NCBI GenBank assembly: GCA_013335115.1
Contig: JAAXWQ010000003.1
Coordinates: 62,001 to 126,000 of the forward strand
DNA length: 64,000 nt
Direction: 5' to 3'
From: Chlorobiaceae bacterium
GTDB lineage: Bacteria; Bacteroidota; Chlorobiia; Chlorobiales; Chlorobiaceae
In this document: piece by piece, positions 19,966-30,395 of the stretch
Numbering within the stretch: the first letter of the stretch is position 1
How the letters are laid out: each line of letters starts with the position of its first letter
Translations under genes and position numbers: made by a program
Notes under the pieces: model-generated
What the model was told of the DNA's origin: nothing
The model's input: the letters and a program-made list of their open reading frames with translations, nothing else
Database searches by the model: none

Positions 19966-22731
19966 ATGATTACCTCCGCCACCAGCGTCGTCGATTTCGA
20001 CAAGGCTTTGCTCGATTACCAATTCCTCCTCGACTGTTTCATCGAAATGCTGCGCGACCTCGGCCACGGCGAACTCGCCGGGCTGCTGCTCGAAGGGGGG
20101 CGGCTGCACGAAGCCGGCCCAGGCAACGTAGAGCGCGCCGTGCAGGCGTGGTCGGTCGCTTTCCAGTTGCTGAACATGGCCGAAGAGAACTCGGCGGCAC
20201 AGTATCGCCGGACCCTCGAATCGAAGGAGGGGGTCGAACACCTTCCCGGCCTCTGGGGCGAAGCGCTGCGCAACCTCAAGTCGCTGGGCGTGACCGAGCG
20301 GGAGATAGCTGCCGAACTCCCCTCGATCGAGGTCGAACCGGCCCTTACCGCCCACCCGACCGAAGCGAAACGCAGGACCGTGCTCGAACAGCACCGCGAA
20401 CTCTACCTGCTGCTGGTCAAGCGTGAGAACCGGATGTGGACGCCAGCGGAGCAGGATGCAATCCGCTCGGAGATCAAGGTCATCCTTGAACGGCTCTGGC
20501 GCACCGGGGAGATCCTGTTCGAAAAGCCGGCGGTCAGCACTGAACGGAAAAACGTACTGCACTACCTGCACACGATCTTCCCCGACGTCCTCCCCATGCT
20601 CGACAAGCGCCTCGAACACGCCTGGGCGAACGCGGGTTTCGACCCCGCGACGACCGCGGACCCGCGAGCCCTGCCCCGCCTGTCCTTCGGGAGCTGGGTC
20701 GGAGGGGACCGCGACGGCCATCCCCTCGTCACGGCCGAAACGACCAGGCAAACGCTCGACGAGATGCGCCGCCACGCGCTCCAACTCGTCCGGAAGCACC
20801 TGCTCCGCCTGGCCTCGCAACTCAGCCTTTCCGGACGGTTCCACACCCCCGGCACCGAGATGCGGCAGCGGATGGAGGATATGCTTGCAGCCCTCGGCAA
20901 CAGGGGCGACGAAGCCCTGGACCGTAACCCGCAGGAGCCGTGGCGGCAGTTCGTCAACCTCATGGTCGCCTCGCTCCCTCAGGAGCCAGGCACCGGCCAG
21001 GCCGGGGATGCCGCAGGAGGGACCGGCCGTTACCGGCGCCACGCCGAACTCCTCGGCGACCTCGACCTGCTGCTCCGCTCGCTCGACCTGATCGACGCCG
21101 GGCATATCGCCTCCGGAGTCGTTGCGCCCGCCTACCGCATCATCCAGACCTTCGGCTTCCACCTCGGCAGGCTCGACATCAGGCAGAACAGCCGCTTCCA
21201 CGACCTCGCCCTGTCGCAGCTCATGACCGCGGCCGGTCTCGACGGCGAGGCTTTCCTCAGGTGGGACGAGCCCGAACGACTTGAATTCCTGAACCGCGAA
21301 CTGCTTTCGCCCCGCCCCTTCACGCACCCCGACATGCATGCCGGCCCGGAAGCCGAAGCCGTGCTCTCCTGCTACCGGGTGCTCTTCGATCATGTCCGCG
21401 AGTATGGCTCCGAAGGCATCGGGGCCCTGATCGTCAGCATGACCCGCAGCGTCTCGGACCTGCTGGTCGTCTACCTCCTGGCCAGGGAGGTCGGCCTGAT
21501 GGCGCCCTGCGCGGAGGGCGACGCCTGCATCCTGCCGGTAGTGCCGCTCTTCGAGACCATCGACGACCTCGGCAACAGCCCTGAGATCATCCGCCAGTTC
21601 CTCGCCCATCCCGTCACCGCACGGAGCCTCTCCTGCCAGCAGGAACTGGCCGGCAGGAAGCGCCTTGCCCAGCAGGTGATGGTCGGCTACAGCGACAGCA
21701 ACAAGGACGGCGGCATCGTCGCCAGCCTCTGGAACCTCTACCGGGCCGAAGAGCGGATGATGGCTGCCGGCCGGGAGCACGGTGTCGAGATCCTGTTCTT
21801 CCACGGCCGGGGAGGAAGCATCAGCCGCGGAGCCGGGCCGACCCACCGGTTCATCCAGGCCCAGCCCCACGGGGCGCTCGATGCCGGCCTCAGGGTCACC
21901 GAACAGGGGGAGACCATCGCCCAGAAATACGCCAACCGGATCAGTGCGGCCTACAACCTCGAGCTCTTCCTTGCGGGCGCGGCCGAAGCCAGGCTTTCGC
22001 ACAGCCACCAGGCTCGCCAACCGCACCCCATGGAAGAGAGCATGGACTTCCTCGCGGAACGGAGCAACCAGGCATACCGCAAGCTGATCGAAAATCCGGG
22101 GCTGATCGAATTCTTCCGCCAGGCGACCCCGATCGACATCATCGAATCGAGCCGGATCGGCTCGCGTCCGTCAAGGCGGACCGGCAGTTCGAGCCTCGAC
22201 GACCTCAGGGCCATCCCCTGGGTGTTCAGCTGGAACCAGGCGAGGTTCTCGCTCTCCGGATGGTACGGCGCCGGCACGGCGCTCGAGGCACTACGGACGG
22301 AACGCCCCGACCACTTCGAGGCGGCAAGGAAAGATGACTTCTCCTGGGCCCCTTTCAACTATGTCGTCAGCAATATCGCCACCAGCATCGCGGTCGTCGA
22401 CCCCTGGATCATGGAGCGCTACGCCATGCTGGTCGGGAACGCCGGGGTCAGGGATGAGTTGCTCGGCATGATTACCGCCGAATACCTGCGGACGAGGCGC
22501 CTGCTCGAAATCATCTACGGCGGGCCGCTCGAGGAGAAGTTGTTCAACGTCTGCCGATTCATCGCGATGCGGCAGAAAGGGCTTACCATGCTGCACCATC
22601 TGCAGATCGACCTGCTCAAACGATGGAGGGAGCTCAAGGCGGAAGGAAACTCTGCGGAGGCCGACATGCTCCTGCCCGAGCTGCTGCTCACGGTCAACGC
22701 CATCTCCGGAGGCCTCCGTTCGACCGGTTGA
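19966..22731 (+). CDS. ppc: Phosphoenolpyruvate carboxylase
   Basis: Ppc carboxylates PEP to oxaloacetate, feeding the reductive TCA cycle and aspartate-family synthesis. The 921-residue enzyme carries catalytic H130 in TAHPTE, the second site GYSDSNKDGG near residue 570, and the mobile-loop motif FFHGRGGSISRGAGPTHRF near 610. It ends in LRSTG, a variant of the usual C-terminal RNTG. ATG 19966 (MITSATSVVDF) gives the family length. Several long open frames on the opposite strand are by-products of high GC. The gene is divergent from pscC and 98 bp before the ComM-like gene. Confidence 0.97.
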   Translation: MITSATSVVDFDKALLDYQFLLDCFIEMLRDLGHGELAGLLLEGGRLHEAGPGNVERAVQAWSVAFQLLNMAEENSAAQYRRTLESKEGVEHLPGLWGEALRNLKSLGVTEREIAAELPSIEVEPALTAHPTEAKRRTVLEQHRELYLLLVKRENRMWTPAEQDAIRSEIKVILERLWRTGEILFEKPAVSTERKNVLHYLHTIFPDVLPMLDKRLEHAWANAGFDPATTADPRALPRLSFGSWVGGDRDGHPLVTAETTRQTLDEMRRHALQLVRKHLLRLASQLSLSGRFHTPGTEMRQRMEDMLAALGNRGDEALDRNPQEPWRQFVNLMVASLPQEPGTGQAGDAAGGTGRYRRHAELLGDLDLLLRSLDLIDAGHIASGVVAPAYRIIQTFGFHLGRLDIRQNSRFHDLALSQLMTAAGLDGEAFLRWDEPERLEFLNRELLSPRPFTHPDMHAGPEAEAVLSCYRVLFDHVREYGSEGIGALIVSMTRSVSDLLVVYLLAREVGLMAPCAEGDACILPVVPLFETIDDLGNSPEIIRQFLAHPVTARSLSCQQELAGRKRLAQQVMVGYSDSNKDGGIVASLWNLYRAEERMMAAGREHGVEILFFHGRGGSISRGAGPTHRFIQAQPHGALDAGLRVTEQGETIAQKYANRISAAYNLELFLAGAAEARLSHSHQARQPHPMEESMDFLAERSNQAYRKLIENPGLIEFFRQATPIDIIESSRIGSRPSRRTGSSSLDDLRAIPWVFSWNQARFSLSGWYGAGTALEALRTERPDHFEAARKDDFSWAPFNYVVSNIATSIAVVDPWIMERYAMLVGNAGVRDELLGMITAEYLRTRRLLEIIYGGPLEEKLFNVCRFIAMRQKGLTMLHHLQIDLLKRWRELKAEGNSAEADMLLPELLLTVNAISGGLRSTG

Positions 22732-22829
22732 ACGCCGCCTGAGGGGAATCTGCAGTTTTTTGAGTATCGTTGTAGAGTACTTGTTGCCAGATAGCTGTTC
22801 CGAGTGGTCAACCCCCAACCACCACCCCC

Positions 22830-24386
22830 ATGCTCACCACCCTGTGCGCAGCCTCGCTCGTAGGCATCGACGCCCTCAAGGTCGAGATCGAAACCAACGT
22901 GGCTGGCGGCCTGCCCGCCTTCACGGTCGTCGGCCTGCCCGACAGCGCCGTCAAGGAGAGCCGGGAGCGCATCCTGACGGCCATCCGCAACTCCGGCTTC
23001 GAACTCCCGTCGAAAAAGATCACGGTCAACCTCGCACCTGCGGACGTGCGCAAGGAGGGTACGGCGTTCGACCTCGGCATCGCCATCGGGCTCCTCGGCT
23101 CCCTTTCCGAGATCCACGGCAGCCTCGAAGGGACCATCGTGATGGGGGAACTGGCCCTCGACGGCTCGGTCAGGAGGATCAACGGCGCCCTGCCGGTAGC
23201 CGTCATGGCCGCAAAGGAGGGCATCCACCGCATTATCATCCCGGCGGTGAATGCACCCGAAGCCGCCGTGGCCGTATCGGCATCGGCTGCCGACATCAGC
23301 GTCTACGGCGTCGAGACGCTCAACGAAGCCGTCGCGCTGATCAACGGGGCAGCGGATGCCCTGCCCATGAGCATCGACATTGCGGAACTCTTCTCCGATG
23401 AACCCGAATACCCGGTCGACTTCGCCGAAATCAAGGGACAGCACGCAGCCAAGCAGGCCCTCGAAATCGCCGCCGCAGGAGCCCACAACATCCTGATGAT
23501 CGGCCCGCCCGGCAGCGGCAAGACGCTCCTGGCCAAGGCGCTCCCCGGCATCCTGCCGCCCCTCGGCTTCGAGGAGTCGCTGGAGACCACCAAGATCTAC
23601 TCGGTAGCCAACCTGCTGGAACGCGACCGGCCGCTCATGATTACCAGGCCGTTCCGCAGCCCGCACCACACCTCCAGCAATATCGCTCTCATCGGCGGGG
23701 GCGCCCAGGCCCGACCGGGCGAAGTGAGCCTCGCGCACAACGGCGTACTCTTCCTCGACGAACTGCCGGAGTTCACCCGCAGCGCCCTCGAAGTACTCCG
23801 CCAGCCGCTGGAGGACCGGGAGGTCAACATATCAAGGGCCGCGCTCTCCACGCGATACCCGGCGGGGTTCATGCTCGTGGCCGCCATGAACCCGAGCCCT
23901 GCGGGAGCACTGAAGGACAACGAAGGGCGCCCGACCGCCTCGCCCGAGCAGATCCGGCGCTACCTCTCGAAGATCTCCGGACCCCTGCTCGACCGCATCG
24001 ACATCCACATCGACGTCCCCAAGGTGGAGAACATCGACCTCTTCTCGTCATCCACTGCCGAATGTTCCCGAGACATCCGCGCCAGGGTCATCGCCGCCCG
24101 CAAGATCCAGCAGGAGCGGTTCGCCGGACTCGACACCCCGAGGATCTTCACCAACTCGCAGATGAACTCCAAGCTCATCCGCCGCTTCTGCCAGCTCGAT
24201 CGCCAGAGCTCGGACAAGCTGATGGAGGCGATGAACCGCCTGAACCTCTCGGCCCGGGCCCACGACCGCATCCTCAAGGTCAGCCGCACCATCGCCGACC
24301 TCGAAGGGGCTGAGAACATTGAAATGAAACACCTCGTCCTGGGCATCCAGTACCGCAACCTCGACCGCGAGTTCTGGAACTTCTGA
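22830..24386 (+). CDS. comM: YifB/ComM family Mg-chelatase-like AAA+ ATPase
   Basis: The 518-residue protein has an N-terminal Lon-protease-like domain (ALKVEIETNVAGGLPAFTVVGLPD), a Mg-chelatase AAA+ core with Walker A GPPGSGKTLLAK at about 225-236, Walker B GVLFLDELPEF, and a C-terminal helical domain. In Vibrio and Haemophilus ComM is a hexameric helicase that promotes branch migration in natural transformation. That role is known for the family and not shown here. It should not be confused with BchI, the bacteriochlorophyll Mg-chelatase subunit: the N-terminal domain marks it as YifB. It is convergent with the CapA-like gene. Confidence 0.92.
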   Translation: MLTTLCAASLVGIDALKVEIETNVAGGLPAFTVVGLPDSAVKESRERILTAIRNSGFELPSKKITVNLAPADVRKEGTAFDLGIAIGLLGSLSEIHGSLEGTIVMGELALDGSVRRINGALPVAVMAAKEGIHRIIIPAVNAPEAAVAVSASAADISVYGVETLNEAVALINGAADALPMSIDIAELFSDEPEYPVDFAEIKGQHAAKQALEIAAAGAHNILMIGPPGSGKTLLAKALPGILPPLGFEESLETTKIYSVANLLERDRPLMITRPFRSPHHTSSNIALIGGGAQARPGEVSLAHNGVLFLDELPEFTRSALEVLRQPLEDREVNISRAALSTRYPAGFMLVAAMNPSPAGALKDNEGRPTASPEQIRRYLSKISGPLLDRIDIHIDVPKVENIDLFSSSTAECSRDIRARVIAARKIQQERFAGLDTPRIFTNSQMNSKLIRRFCQLDRQSSDKLMEAMNRLNLSARAHDRILKVSRTIADLEGAENIEMKHLVLGIQYRNLDREFWNF

Positions 24387-24472
24387 CCCTGGAACGCCGG
24401 GCGCCGGAAAAAATTGGTGAAATCGGGAGGGTTTTGTGCTGCCAGTCAGGAACATCCCCTATCCCCTCCCTG

Positions 24473-25558
24473 TCAGAGGGAGATACTACCGGAGGAATCG
24501 AATTTGAGTTTGGATTCGGGGATGTCGCTCCCGGTCAGGCGCCTGATCGCTTCCAGCGCCTGGCCTGACGGGTCGATCACCGGTCCGCCCTTCCCCTGCT
24601 GCATGACGGAGATAATCTTGCCTCCGATGAAATCGCCATTTTTCGAGACCTGTATCCGCAGGATGGGGGCGATGCCGTTGGGCCCCTTGAGGTTGAACTG
24701 GCCGTAGGTGCAGAAGTTGCCCATCGAGTAGGCGATGAATTTGCCTTTGTAGAGGTCGATGGCCCTGGCTACATGGGGGCCATGCCCGAGGACGACGTCG
24801 GCCCCCGCATCGATGGCCAGCCTCGCGAACCGGTAGGCGTTACCCCGGTTCTCCCCGTAGAACATCTCGCCCTGCCTCGTGACATGGGTGTGCCCGGCAC
24901 CCTCCGCACCGCCGTGGAAGGAGACGATGAGGATGTCGCACTGCCGGCGCAATCCGGACACGACCCTCCGGACCAGTTCATCGTCGTTGAGGTTCAGGCA
25001 GCCCGTCACCGGGGCAAAGGTGGTAAAGCCGACCCTGATCCCTTTCCTGACGATTATGGTCGTCGGGCAGGATTCCTGGCCCGCAAAGGCGATCCGCCGT
25101 TCTGCAAGGAGCCGGGAAGTATTGTCCTTTCCGCGGATCCCGAAATCGTTGATGTGGTTGTTGGCCACCGAGAGGAGGTCGAATCCTGCCTCCGCGAGGT
25201 ATCCGGCGACCTGTTCCGGTTGCCGGAAGGCGAAACACTTCGAAGGGTCGGCGCACCTCTTGACCGCGTCGCCATCGTTCAGGATCGGGCCCTCGAGGTT
25301 CCCGAAGGTCACGTCGCCCTGCCCCAGCTCTCCGGCGACAGGTTCCAGCAACGAAGAGCCGCGGGGTGGCAGGCCGTCCTGGGAGGGGTAAGCTGATCCC
25401 ATCATGATATCGCCGACCGCGACGATGGTCAGGCCATCCTGTTCGGGTTGCCCGGCAAGGGACTTGACGGGGACGCTTGCATCGATGACGCAGGCCGCCA
25501 GCAGCAAGGCGAGGAACAGGGTACGGAAACATCGGGAAAAACAGGGAGACCTGAGCAT
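24473..25558 (-). CDS. CapA-family protein (PGA_cap metallophosphatase-like), exported
   Basis: A 361-residue protein in the family of poly-gamma-glutamate capsule enzyme CapA. It shows the calcineurin-like PGA_cap motifs: VAVGDIMMGS near the N-terminus, FGNLEGPI, SVANNHINDFG, VSFHGGAE and VLGHGPHVARA. A signal peptide (basic start, hydrophobic LFLALLLAACVIDA) points to periplasmic or anchored location. ATG 25556-25558 is chosen to give a normal signal peptide; in-frame starts at 25579 and 25597 are possible. No capB or capC lies nearby, so capsule synthesis is not implied. Function unknown. Confidence 0.85.
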   Translation of the reverse strand: MLRSPCFSRCFRTLFLALLLAACVIDASVPVKSLAGQPEQDGLTIVAVGDIMMGSAYPSQDGLPPRGSSLLEPVAGELGQGDVTFGNLEGPILNDGDAVKRCADPSKCFAFRQPEQVAGYLAEAGFDLLSVANNHINDFGIRGKDNTSRLLAERRIAFAGQESCPTTIIVRKGIRVGFTTFAPVTGCLNLNDDELVRRVVSGLRRQCDILIVSFHGGAEGAGHTHVTRQGEMFYGENRGNAYRFARLAIDAGADVVLGHGPHVARAIDLYKGKFIAYSMGNFCTYGQFNLKGPNGIAPILRIQVSKNGDFIGGKIISVMQQGKGGPVIDPSGQALEAIRRLTGSDIPESKLKFDSSGSISL

Positions 25559-25670
25559 ACGGCAAATAATTTGAAACATTACTGATGGGCAGCTCAAAAA
25601 ACCTGTTCCGCGATCGGTTCACTCACGACACACGTGGTAAAGGTACCCTGAACCGGGCATGACCGGCCGA

Positions 25671-27455
25671 TCATTTCACGACCACTTCGACGGGATCGAT
25701 GGCAAGGACCTGCGGCCTGTCCTGACGGAGCAGGAAACGGGTCGTCGCCGTACCGGGAAGCGAACGTCCGAGGGGAACCGACTCCCGGAACCATGTTTCG
25801 GCCAGCCTGGCGCCAAGGGCGGAAACGGATGCATTGCCGTCGGAAAGGTATTCCACCAGGCTCTTCGGGGCCGGAAGGTACACGATGCCGGGCTTTTTCG
25901 AGGAGTCCATGCGGGCCAGCTGCTGTGCGGCCCTGACGGCGGCGTCAAATCCTCCGATCTGGTCGACGAGGCCCGCCTCCAGCGCGCGCTTCCCGGTCCA
26001 GACCCGGCCGCCGGCCACGGCGTCGATCCGGTCGAACGACATCTTCCTGCGGGCAGCCACCTTGCCGACGAAGTCCCGGTAGATCCCGCCGGAGGTTTCG
26101 TCGAACTTCCTGAATGCCGCCTCGTCGAAAGGCTTGAACGGGGTATAAGCGTCAGCGAACCGGCCGCGGGTGAGCGCCTCGCGGTTCAGGCCGCTCTTCT
26201 TCAGGAGGCCCGACAGGTCGGGTTTGAGCGAGAAAACACCGATCGAACCGGTGACGGTCATGGGCTCGCAGAGGATGCGGTCCGCCCCGAGGGCCACCAT
26301 GTATCCGCCAGAGGCGGCAACGCCCGACATCGAGGCCACGATCGGCTTCTGCCTGCGGGTAGCGTCGAGCATCTCGAGCATGTTCGAGGCAGCAACCGCT
26401 TCGCCTCCGGGGCTGTCGATCCTCAGCACGATCGCCTTGACGTCGCGATCGTCGAGGGCCGCCTGCAGGGCATGCTTCAGCGTGGCCTCGTCGATCCCCT
26501 CCCCTTCGGCCATGCCCGCGATTCCACCGGAGCTGATCGGCCCCGTGACGTTGATCACCGCCACGTGTCCGCCCTTGCCGGAAGAGTTCATGCCGCCGGT
26601 GGCCTGGAGGTAGTCGCGCGCGCCGACGAACAGTTCGGCAGCCTTCGCGCCGTACCGCTTCTCGTACTCCTTCTCAAGTTTCCATGGGCTGGTGACCCGG
26701 TCGATAAGCTTCCAGGCAAGCGCTTTTTCGGGAGTGAGCACCGCCACCGAGTCGATGATGCCGGCAAAGGCAGCCCTTCCGATGCCGCGCCGGGCCGAGA
26801 CGTAGCCGAGGTAGTCGTCCCAGGATGCGTCGAGCAGGCCCGAAAGCTCTTCACGGGACTCGGGGGTCGAGGAGCTCCTGGTGAATGGTTCGATGGCGCT
26901 CTTGTACTTTTTCCACTGCGAAGCCTGGAACCCGATGCCGATCCTGCCGAGAGGTTCGGCGAAAAAGAAGGTTTCGGCCTTGAGGCCGTCGAGCAACAGC
27001 CAGGAGCCCTGCTGCACGACCACCGAGTCGCAGGCGACGGCTAGCAGGTAGTCCTTGTCTTCGGGCGAACGGAGCAAAGCGGTCACCCGCTTTCCGGAAC
27101 CGCGCAAAGCCTCGATGGAACGACGGAGCTGCCCGATCTTTGCCGCCGGGGCCGAGACGCCGTCGATCTCGAGGAGAACCGAGCGGACCCGGGCGTCGGT
27201 CCGTGCCCTGTCCATCACGGTCATCAGTTCCTGGAGCGAAATTTCCTGCCGCTCCCTGGCCAACGGGAACGGGATCTGGTCGGAGGGGCGCTCGTCGATG
27301 CTGCCGCCGACGGGCAACCGCAGGACGAAGCTGTCGGGAAGGCGGCGGCCCCACGACACCATCGCCCAGGCGATAACCAGGATGACAAGCGGTATGGCAA
27401 GGAGGGTGAGGCATCCCTTCAGGAAGCAACCCCGCCTTTTTTTCTGGACAGTCAT
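25671..27455 (-). CDS. sppA: Signal peptide peptidase SppA, 67K type
   Basis: SppA is a membrane-anchored serine protease that degrades cleaved signal peptides with a Ser-Lys dyad. The 594-residue protein has a membrane anchor at about 12-33 and two S49 domains. The lysine is K185 in KKYKSAIEPFTR and the serine S382 in GVAASGGYM, the expected arrangement for the 67K form. The frame extends to 27503, but the ATG at 27453-27455 (MTVQKKRRG) places a positive N-terminus directly before the anchor. It starts 22 bp after the DppF-like gene on the same strand. Confidence 0.93.
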   Translation of the reverse strand: MTVQKKRRGCFLKGCLTLLAIPLVILVIAWAMVSWGRRLPDSFVLRLPVGGSIDERPSDQIPFPLARERQEISLQELMTVMDRARTDARVRSVLLEIDGVSAPAAKIGQLRRSIEALRGSGKRVTALLRSPEDKDYLLAVACDSVVVQQGSWLLLDGLKAETFFFAEPLGRIGIGFQASQWKKYKSAIEPFTRSSSTPESREELSGLLDASWDDYLGYVSARRGIGRAAFAGIIDSVAVLTPEKALAWKLIDRVTSPWKLEKEYEKRYGAKAAELFVGARDYLQATGGMNSSGKGGHVAVINVTGPISSGGIAGMAEGEGIDEATLKHALQAALDDRDVKAIVLRIDSPGGEAVAASNMLEMLDATRRQKPIVASMSGVAASGGYMVALGADRILCEPMTVTGSIGVFSLKPDLSGLLKKSGLNREALTRGRFADAYTPFKPFDEAAFRKFDETSGGIYRDFVGKVAARRKMSFDRIDAVAGGRVWTGKRALEAGLVDQIGGFDAAVRAAQQLARMDSSKKPGIVYLPAPKSLVEYLSDGNASVSALGARLAETWFRESVPLGRSLPGTATTRFLLRQDRPQVLAIDPVEVVVK

Positions 27456-27477
27456 AATCTCGGATCGAAGTAAAGGT

Positions 27478-28478
<1,001 letters not shown>

Positions 28479-28485
<7 letters not shown>

Positions 28486-28506
28486 ATCTGCTGCTTTTGC
28501 TATACT
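28479..28506 (+). promoter_or_regulatory. Predicted promoter of rsmI-panC
   Basis: TTGTCA (28479-28484), a 16-bp spacer and TATACT (28501-28506), with a TGC extended -10. The -35 box overlaps the start codon of the divergent DppF-type gene, so expression of the two units may be linked. Predicted leader is about 70 nt. Confidence 0.6.
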
Positions 28507-28581
28507 ATGCTCTACTAATATAAAAGCTTAATCCGCCAAACAAAGGCGCCCGCAGCCGAACCGGGAGAGGACCGCACTATT

Positions 28582-29313
28582 TTGAGCACCCGCATCCAAC
28601 ACAAGGGCACGCTGTACGTCGTGGCCACACCCCTCGGCAACCTCGACGACATGACCTTCCGGGCCGTCACCACCCTCCGCGAGGCCGGGGCGATCGCCTG
28701 CGAAGACACCCGCCGCACCTCGATCCTGCTGAAACACTTCGGCATCCAGGGGAAAAAACTGGTCAGCTACCACAGTTTCAACGAAGCTCGCGCGGTCCAG
28801 CAGGTCACGGCGCTCCTGGAAGAGGGCACCGACGTTGCCATGGTCACCGACGCCGGCACGCCGGGCATCAGCGACCCCGGTTACAGTATGTCGAACGCCC
28901 TCCATGCAGAGGGATTCAGCGTCATACCGATACCGGGAGCGAGCGCACTGACGGCAGCCCTGTCCGTCTGCCCCCTGCCGGTCAGCAGTTTCTTCTTCGC
29001 GGGATTCCTGCCCCACAAGAAGGGAAGGAAAACCCGGATGGAGTACCTGGCTGCCCTCGGCAGCACGGTCGTGCTCTACGAATCGCCGCACAGGATCCTG
29101 AAGCTCCTTGAAGAGGTCAAGAACAACTTTCCCGATGCCGGGCTGTTCGTTGCCCGTGAAATCAGCAAGATCCACGAAGAGTACGTCAGCGGCACCCCTG
29201 ACTCCCTCATCGCACACTTCTCGACCGGCCAGATCCGCGGGGAGTTCGTCGTCGTGGTCCATCCGGGCGGCAAACGTCCAAAACAGCAGCAGGAACATGC
29301 AGATCATCACTGA
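28582..29313 (+). CDS. rsmI: 16S rRNA (cytidine-1402 2'-O)-methyltransferase RsmI
   Basis: RsmI methylates the ribose of C1402 in the 16S rRNA decoding centre. The 243-residue tetrapyrrole-methylase-fold protein has [20 protein letters not shown] at the N-terminus, [13 protein letters not shown] near 40, [14 protein letters not shown] near 88, and [10 protein letters not shown] near 130. The start is TTG (28582-28584), since no ATG or GTG gives a family-length product. It overlaps panC by 17 bp. Confidence 0.94.
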   Translation: MSTRIQHKGTLYVVATPLGNLDDMTFRAVTTLREAGAIACEDTRRTSILLKHFGIQGKKLVSYHSFNEARAVQQVTALLEEGTDVAMVTDAGTPGISDPGYSMSNALHAEGFSVIPIPGASALTAALSVCPLPVSSFFFAGFLPHKKGRKTRMEYLAALGSTVVLYESPHRILKLLEEVKNNFPDAGLFVAREISKIHEEYVSGTPDSLIAHFSTGQIRGEFVVVVHPGGKRPKQQQEHADHH

Positions 29314-30175
29314 CCCTGCCGAAATGCAGGCGATCGCCGAAAACCTCCGGCTCCAGCGACAGCTCATCGGCGTCGTCATGACCATGGGCGCCCTGCACGA
29401 CGGGCATCTCAGCTTGGTGCGGATCGCCCGGAAGAGGGCCGGCATCGTGATCATGACCATCTTCGTCAATCCACTCCAGTTCGGACCGGGCGAGGATTTC
29501 GAGCGATATCCGCGCCCCTTCGAACAGGATGCTGCACTGGCACGGTCGGCCGGCGTGGATTACCTCTTCGCCCCGGAGCCAGACCTGATGTACCCCGGGG
29601 AATTCAGGTGCACGGTCGATCCCGGCCCGATGGCTGAACGGTTCGAAGGCAGCGCCCGGCCTGGCCACTTCAAGGGCGTCGCCACCGTCGTCCTGAAGCT
29701 TTTCAACATCACGAAAGCCCATCTCGCCGTGTTCGGCGAGAAGGATGCCCAGCAACTCGCCATCATCAGGAGAATGGCGGCCGACCTGAACATTGGCACG
29801 AAGATCGAAGCCGCCCCGATCGCACGCGAAACCGACGGCCTGGCCACCAGTTCCAGGAACATCTACCTCTCGTCCCAAGAGCGGGAGCATGCAACCGCGC
29901 TGTTCCGCGCGATACGCCACGCCGAAACGGAGACAGGACGGGGACGAAGGGACCTTTCCGCCATTGCGAAGGAGGGGCTGGCCATCGTGTCGTCGGTCCC
30001 CGGGTCGAGCCCGGACTACCTCTGCTTCGTCGATGACGACACCTTCGATCCGGCAGACCAGGCCGCACCCGGTAAAGCCTACCGCCTCGTCATGGCCGTC
30101 CGCATCGGCAGGACCCGCCTGATCGACAACTGGAGGTTCGTGTGCGAGGGGGAATCCGGGACTCGTAACACGTGA
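29297..30175 (+). CDS. panC: Pantothenate synthetase (pantoate-beta-alanine ligase)
   Basis: PanC joins pantoate and beta-alanine with ATP to make pantothenate, the coenzyme A precursor. The 292-residue protein has the family motifs MGALHDGH near 30 (HIGH-like), [15 protein letters not shown] near 57, the conserved [15 protein letters not shown] near 150, and [12 protein letters not shown] near 183, which holds the KMSKS-equivalent serines. ATG 29297 ([11 protein letters not shown]) is chosen; longer in-frame starts lie wholly inside rsmI. The 17-bp overlap suggests coupled translation. Confidence 0.95.
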   Translation: MQIITDPAEMQAIAENLRLQRQLIGVVMTMGALHDGHLSLVRIARKRAGIVIMTIFVNPLQFGPGEDFERYPRPFEQDAALARSAGVDYLFAPEPDLMYPGEFRCTVDPGPMAERFEGSARPGHFKGVATVVLKLFNITKAHLAVFGEKDAQQLAIIRRMAADLNIGTKIEAAPIARETDGLATSSRNIYLSSQEREHATALFRAIRHAETETGRGRRDLSAIAKEGLAIVSSVPGSSPDYLCFVDDDTFDPADQAAPGKAYRLVMAVRIGRTRLIDNWRFVCEGESGTRNT

Positions 30176-30193
30176 CGTGATATATTGACATTA

Positions 30194-30235
30194 TTGTCCC
30201 TGCTGTCCCTGTCGTCCTTTGAGTCCTTTTCTTTC
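30194..30235 (-). repeat. 9-bp-period intergenic element between panC and pnp
   Basis: Read on the minus strand it starts GAAAGAAAAGGACTCA and continues in 9-bp units (AAGGACGAC, AGGGACAGC, AGGGACA), the same family as at 4089-4216 and 51094-51138. It begins 19 bp after the panC stop, in antisense orientation to panC. The rest of the 220-bp gap up to pnp shows nothing else I can name. Confidence 0.8.
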
Positions 30236-30395
30236 ATCAACACGCGTCACGAAAATTTCATTATATTAATAGACTTGTAAAAATTGACAACGGCACGACC
30301 ATAACCGGAACGCACCTCTTGAGCACGGGCGAGGAGTGCAGCAGCCCGGAAGATCCACCGGAAAGGTTTTTCATCACTAACCTCAACTGATCTCA

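Noticed and set aside
19705-22026. Long open frame opposite ppc (about 770 codons)
   Set aside because: It mirrors the ppc codon structure in a high-GC genome, has low-complexity composition and no recognisable domain.
22830-24386. BchI-type Mg-chelatase subunit for bacteriochlorophyll
   Set aside because: The N-terminal Lon-like domain and overall length identify the YifB/ComM family.
24473-25558. Poly-gamma-glutamate capsule locus
   Set aside because: Only a CapA-like gene is present; capB and capC partners are missing and the family is broad.
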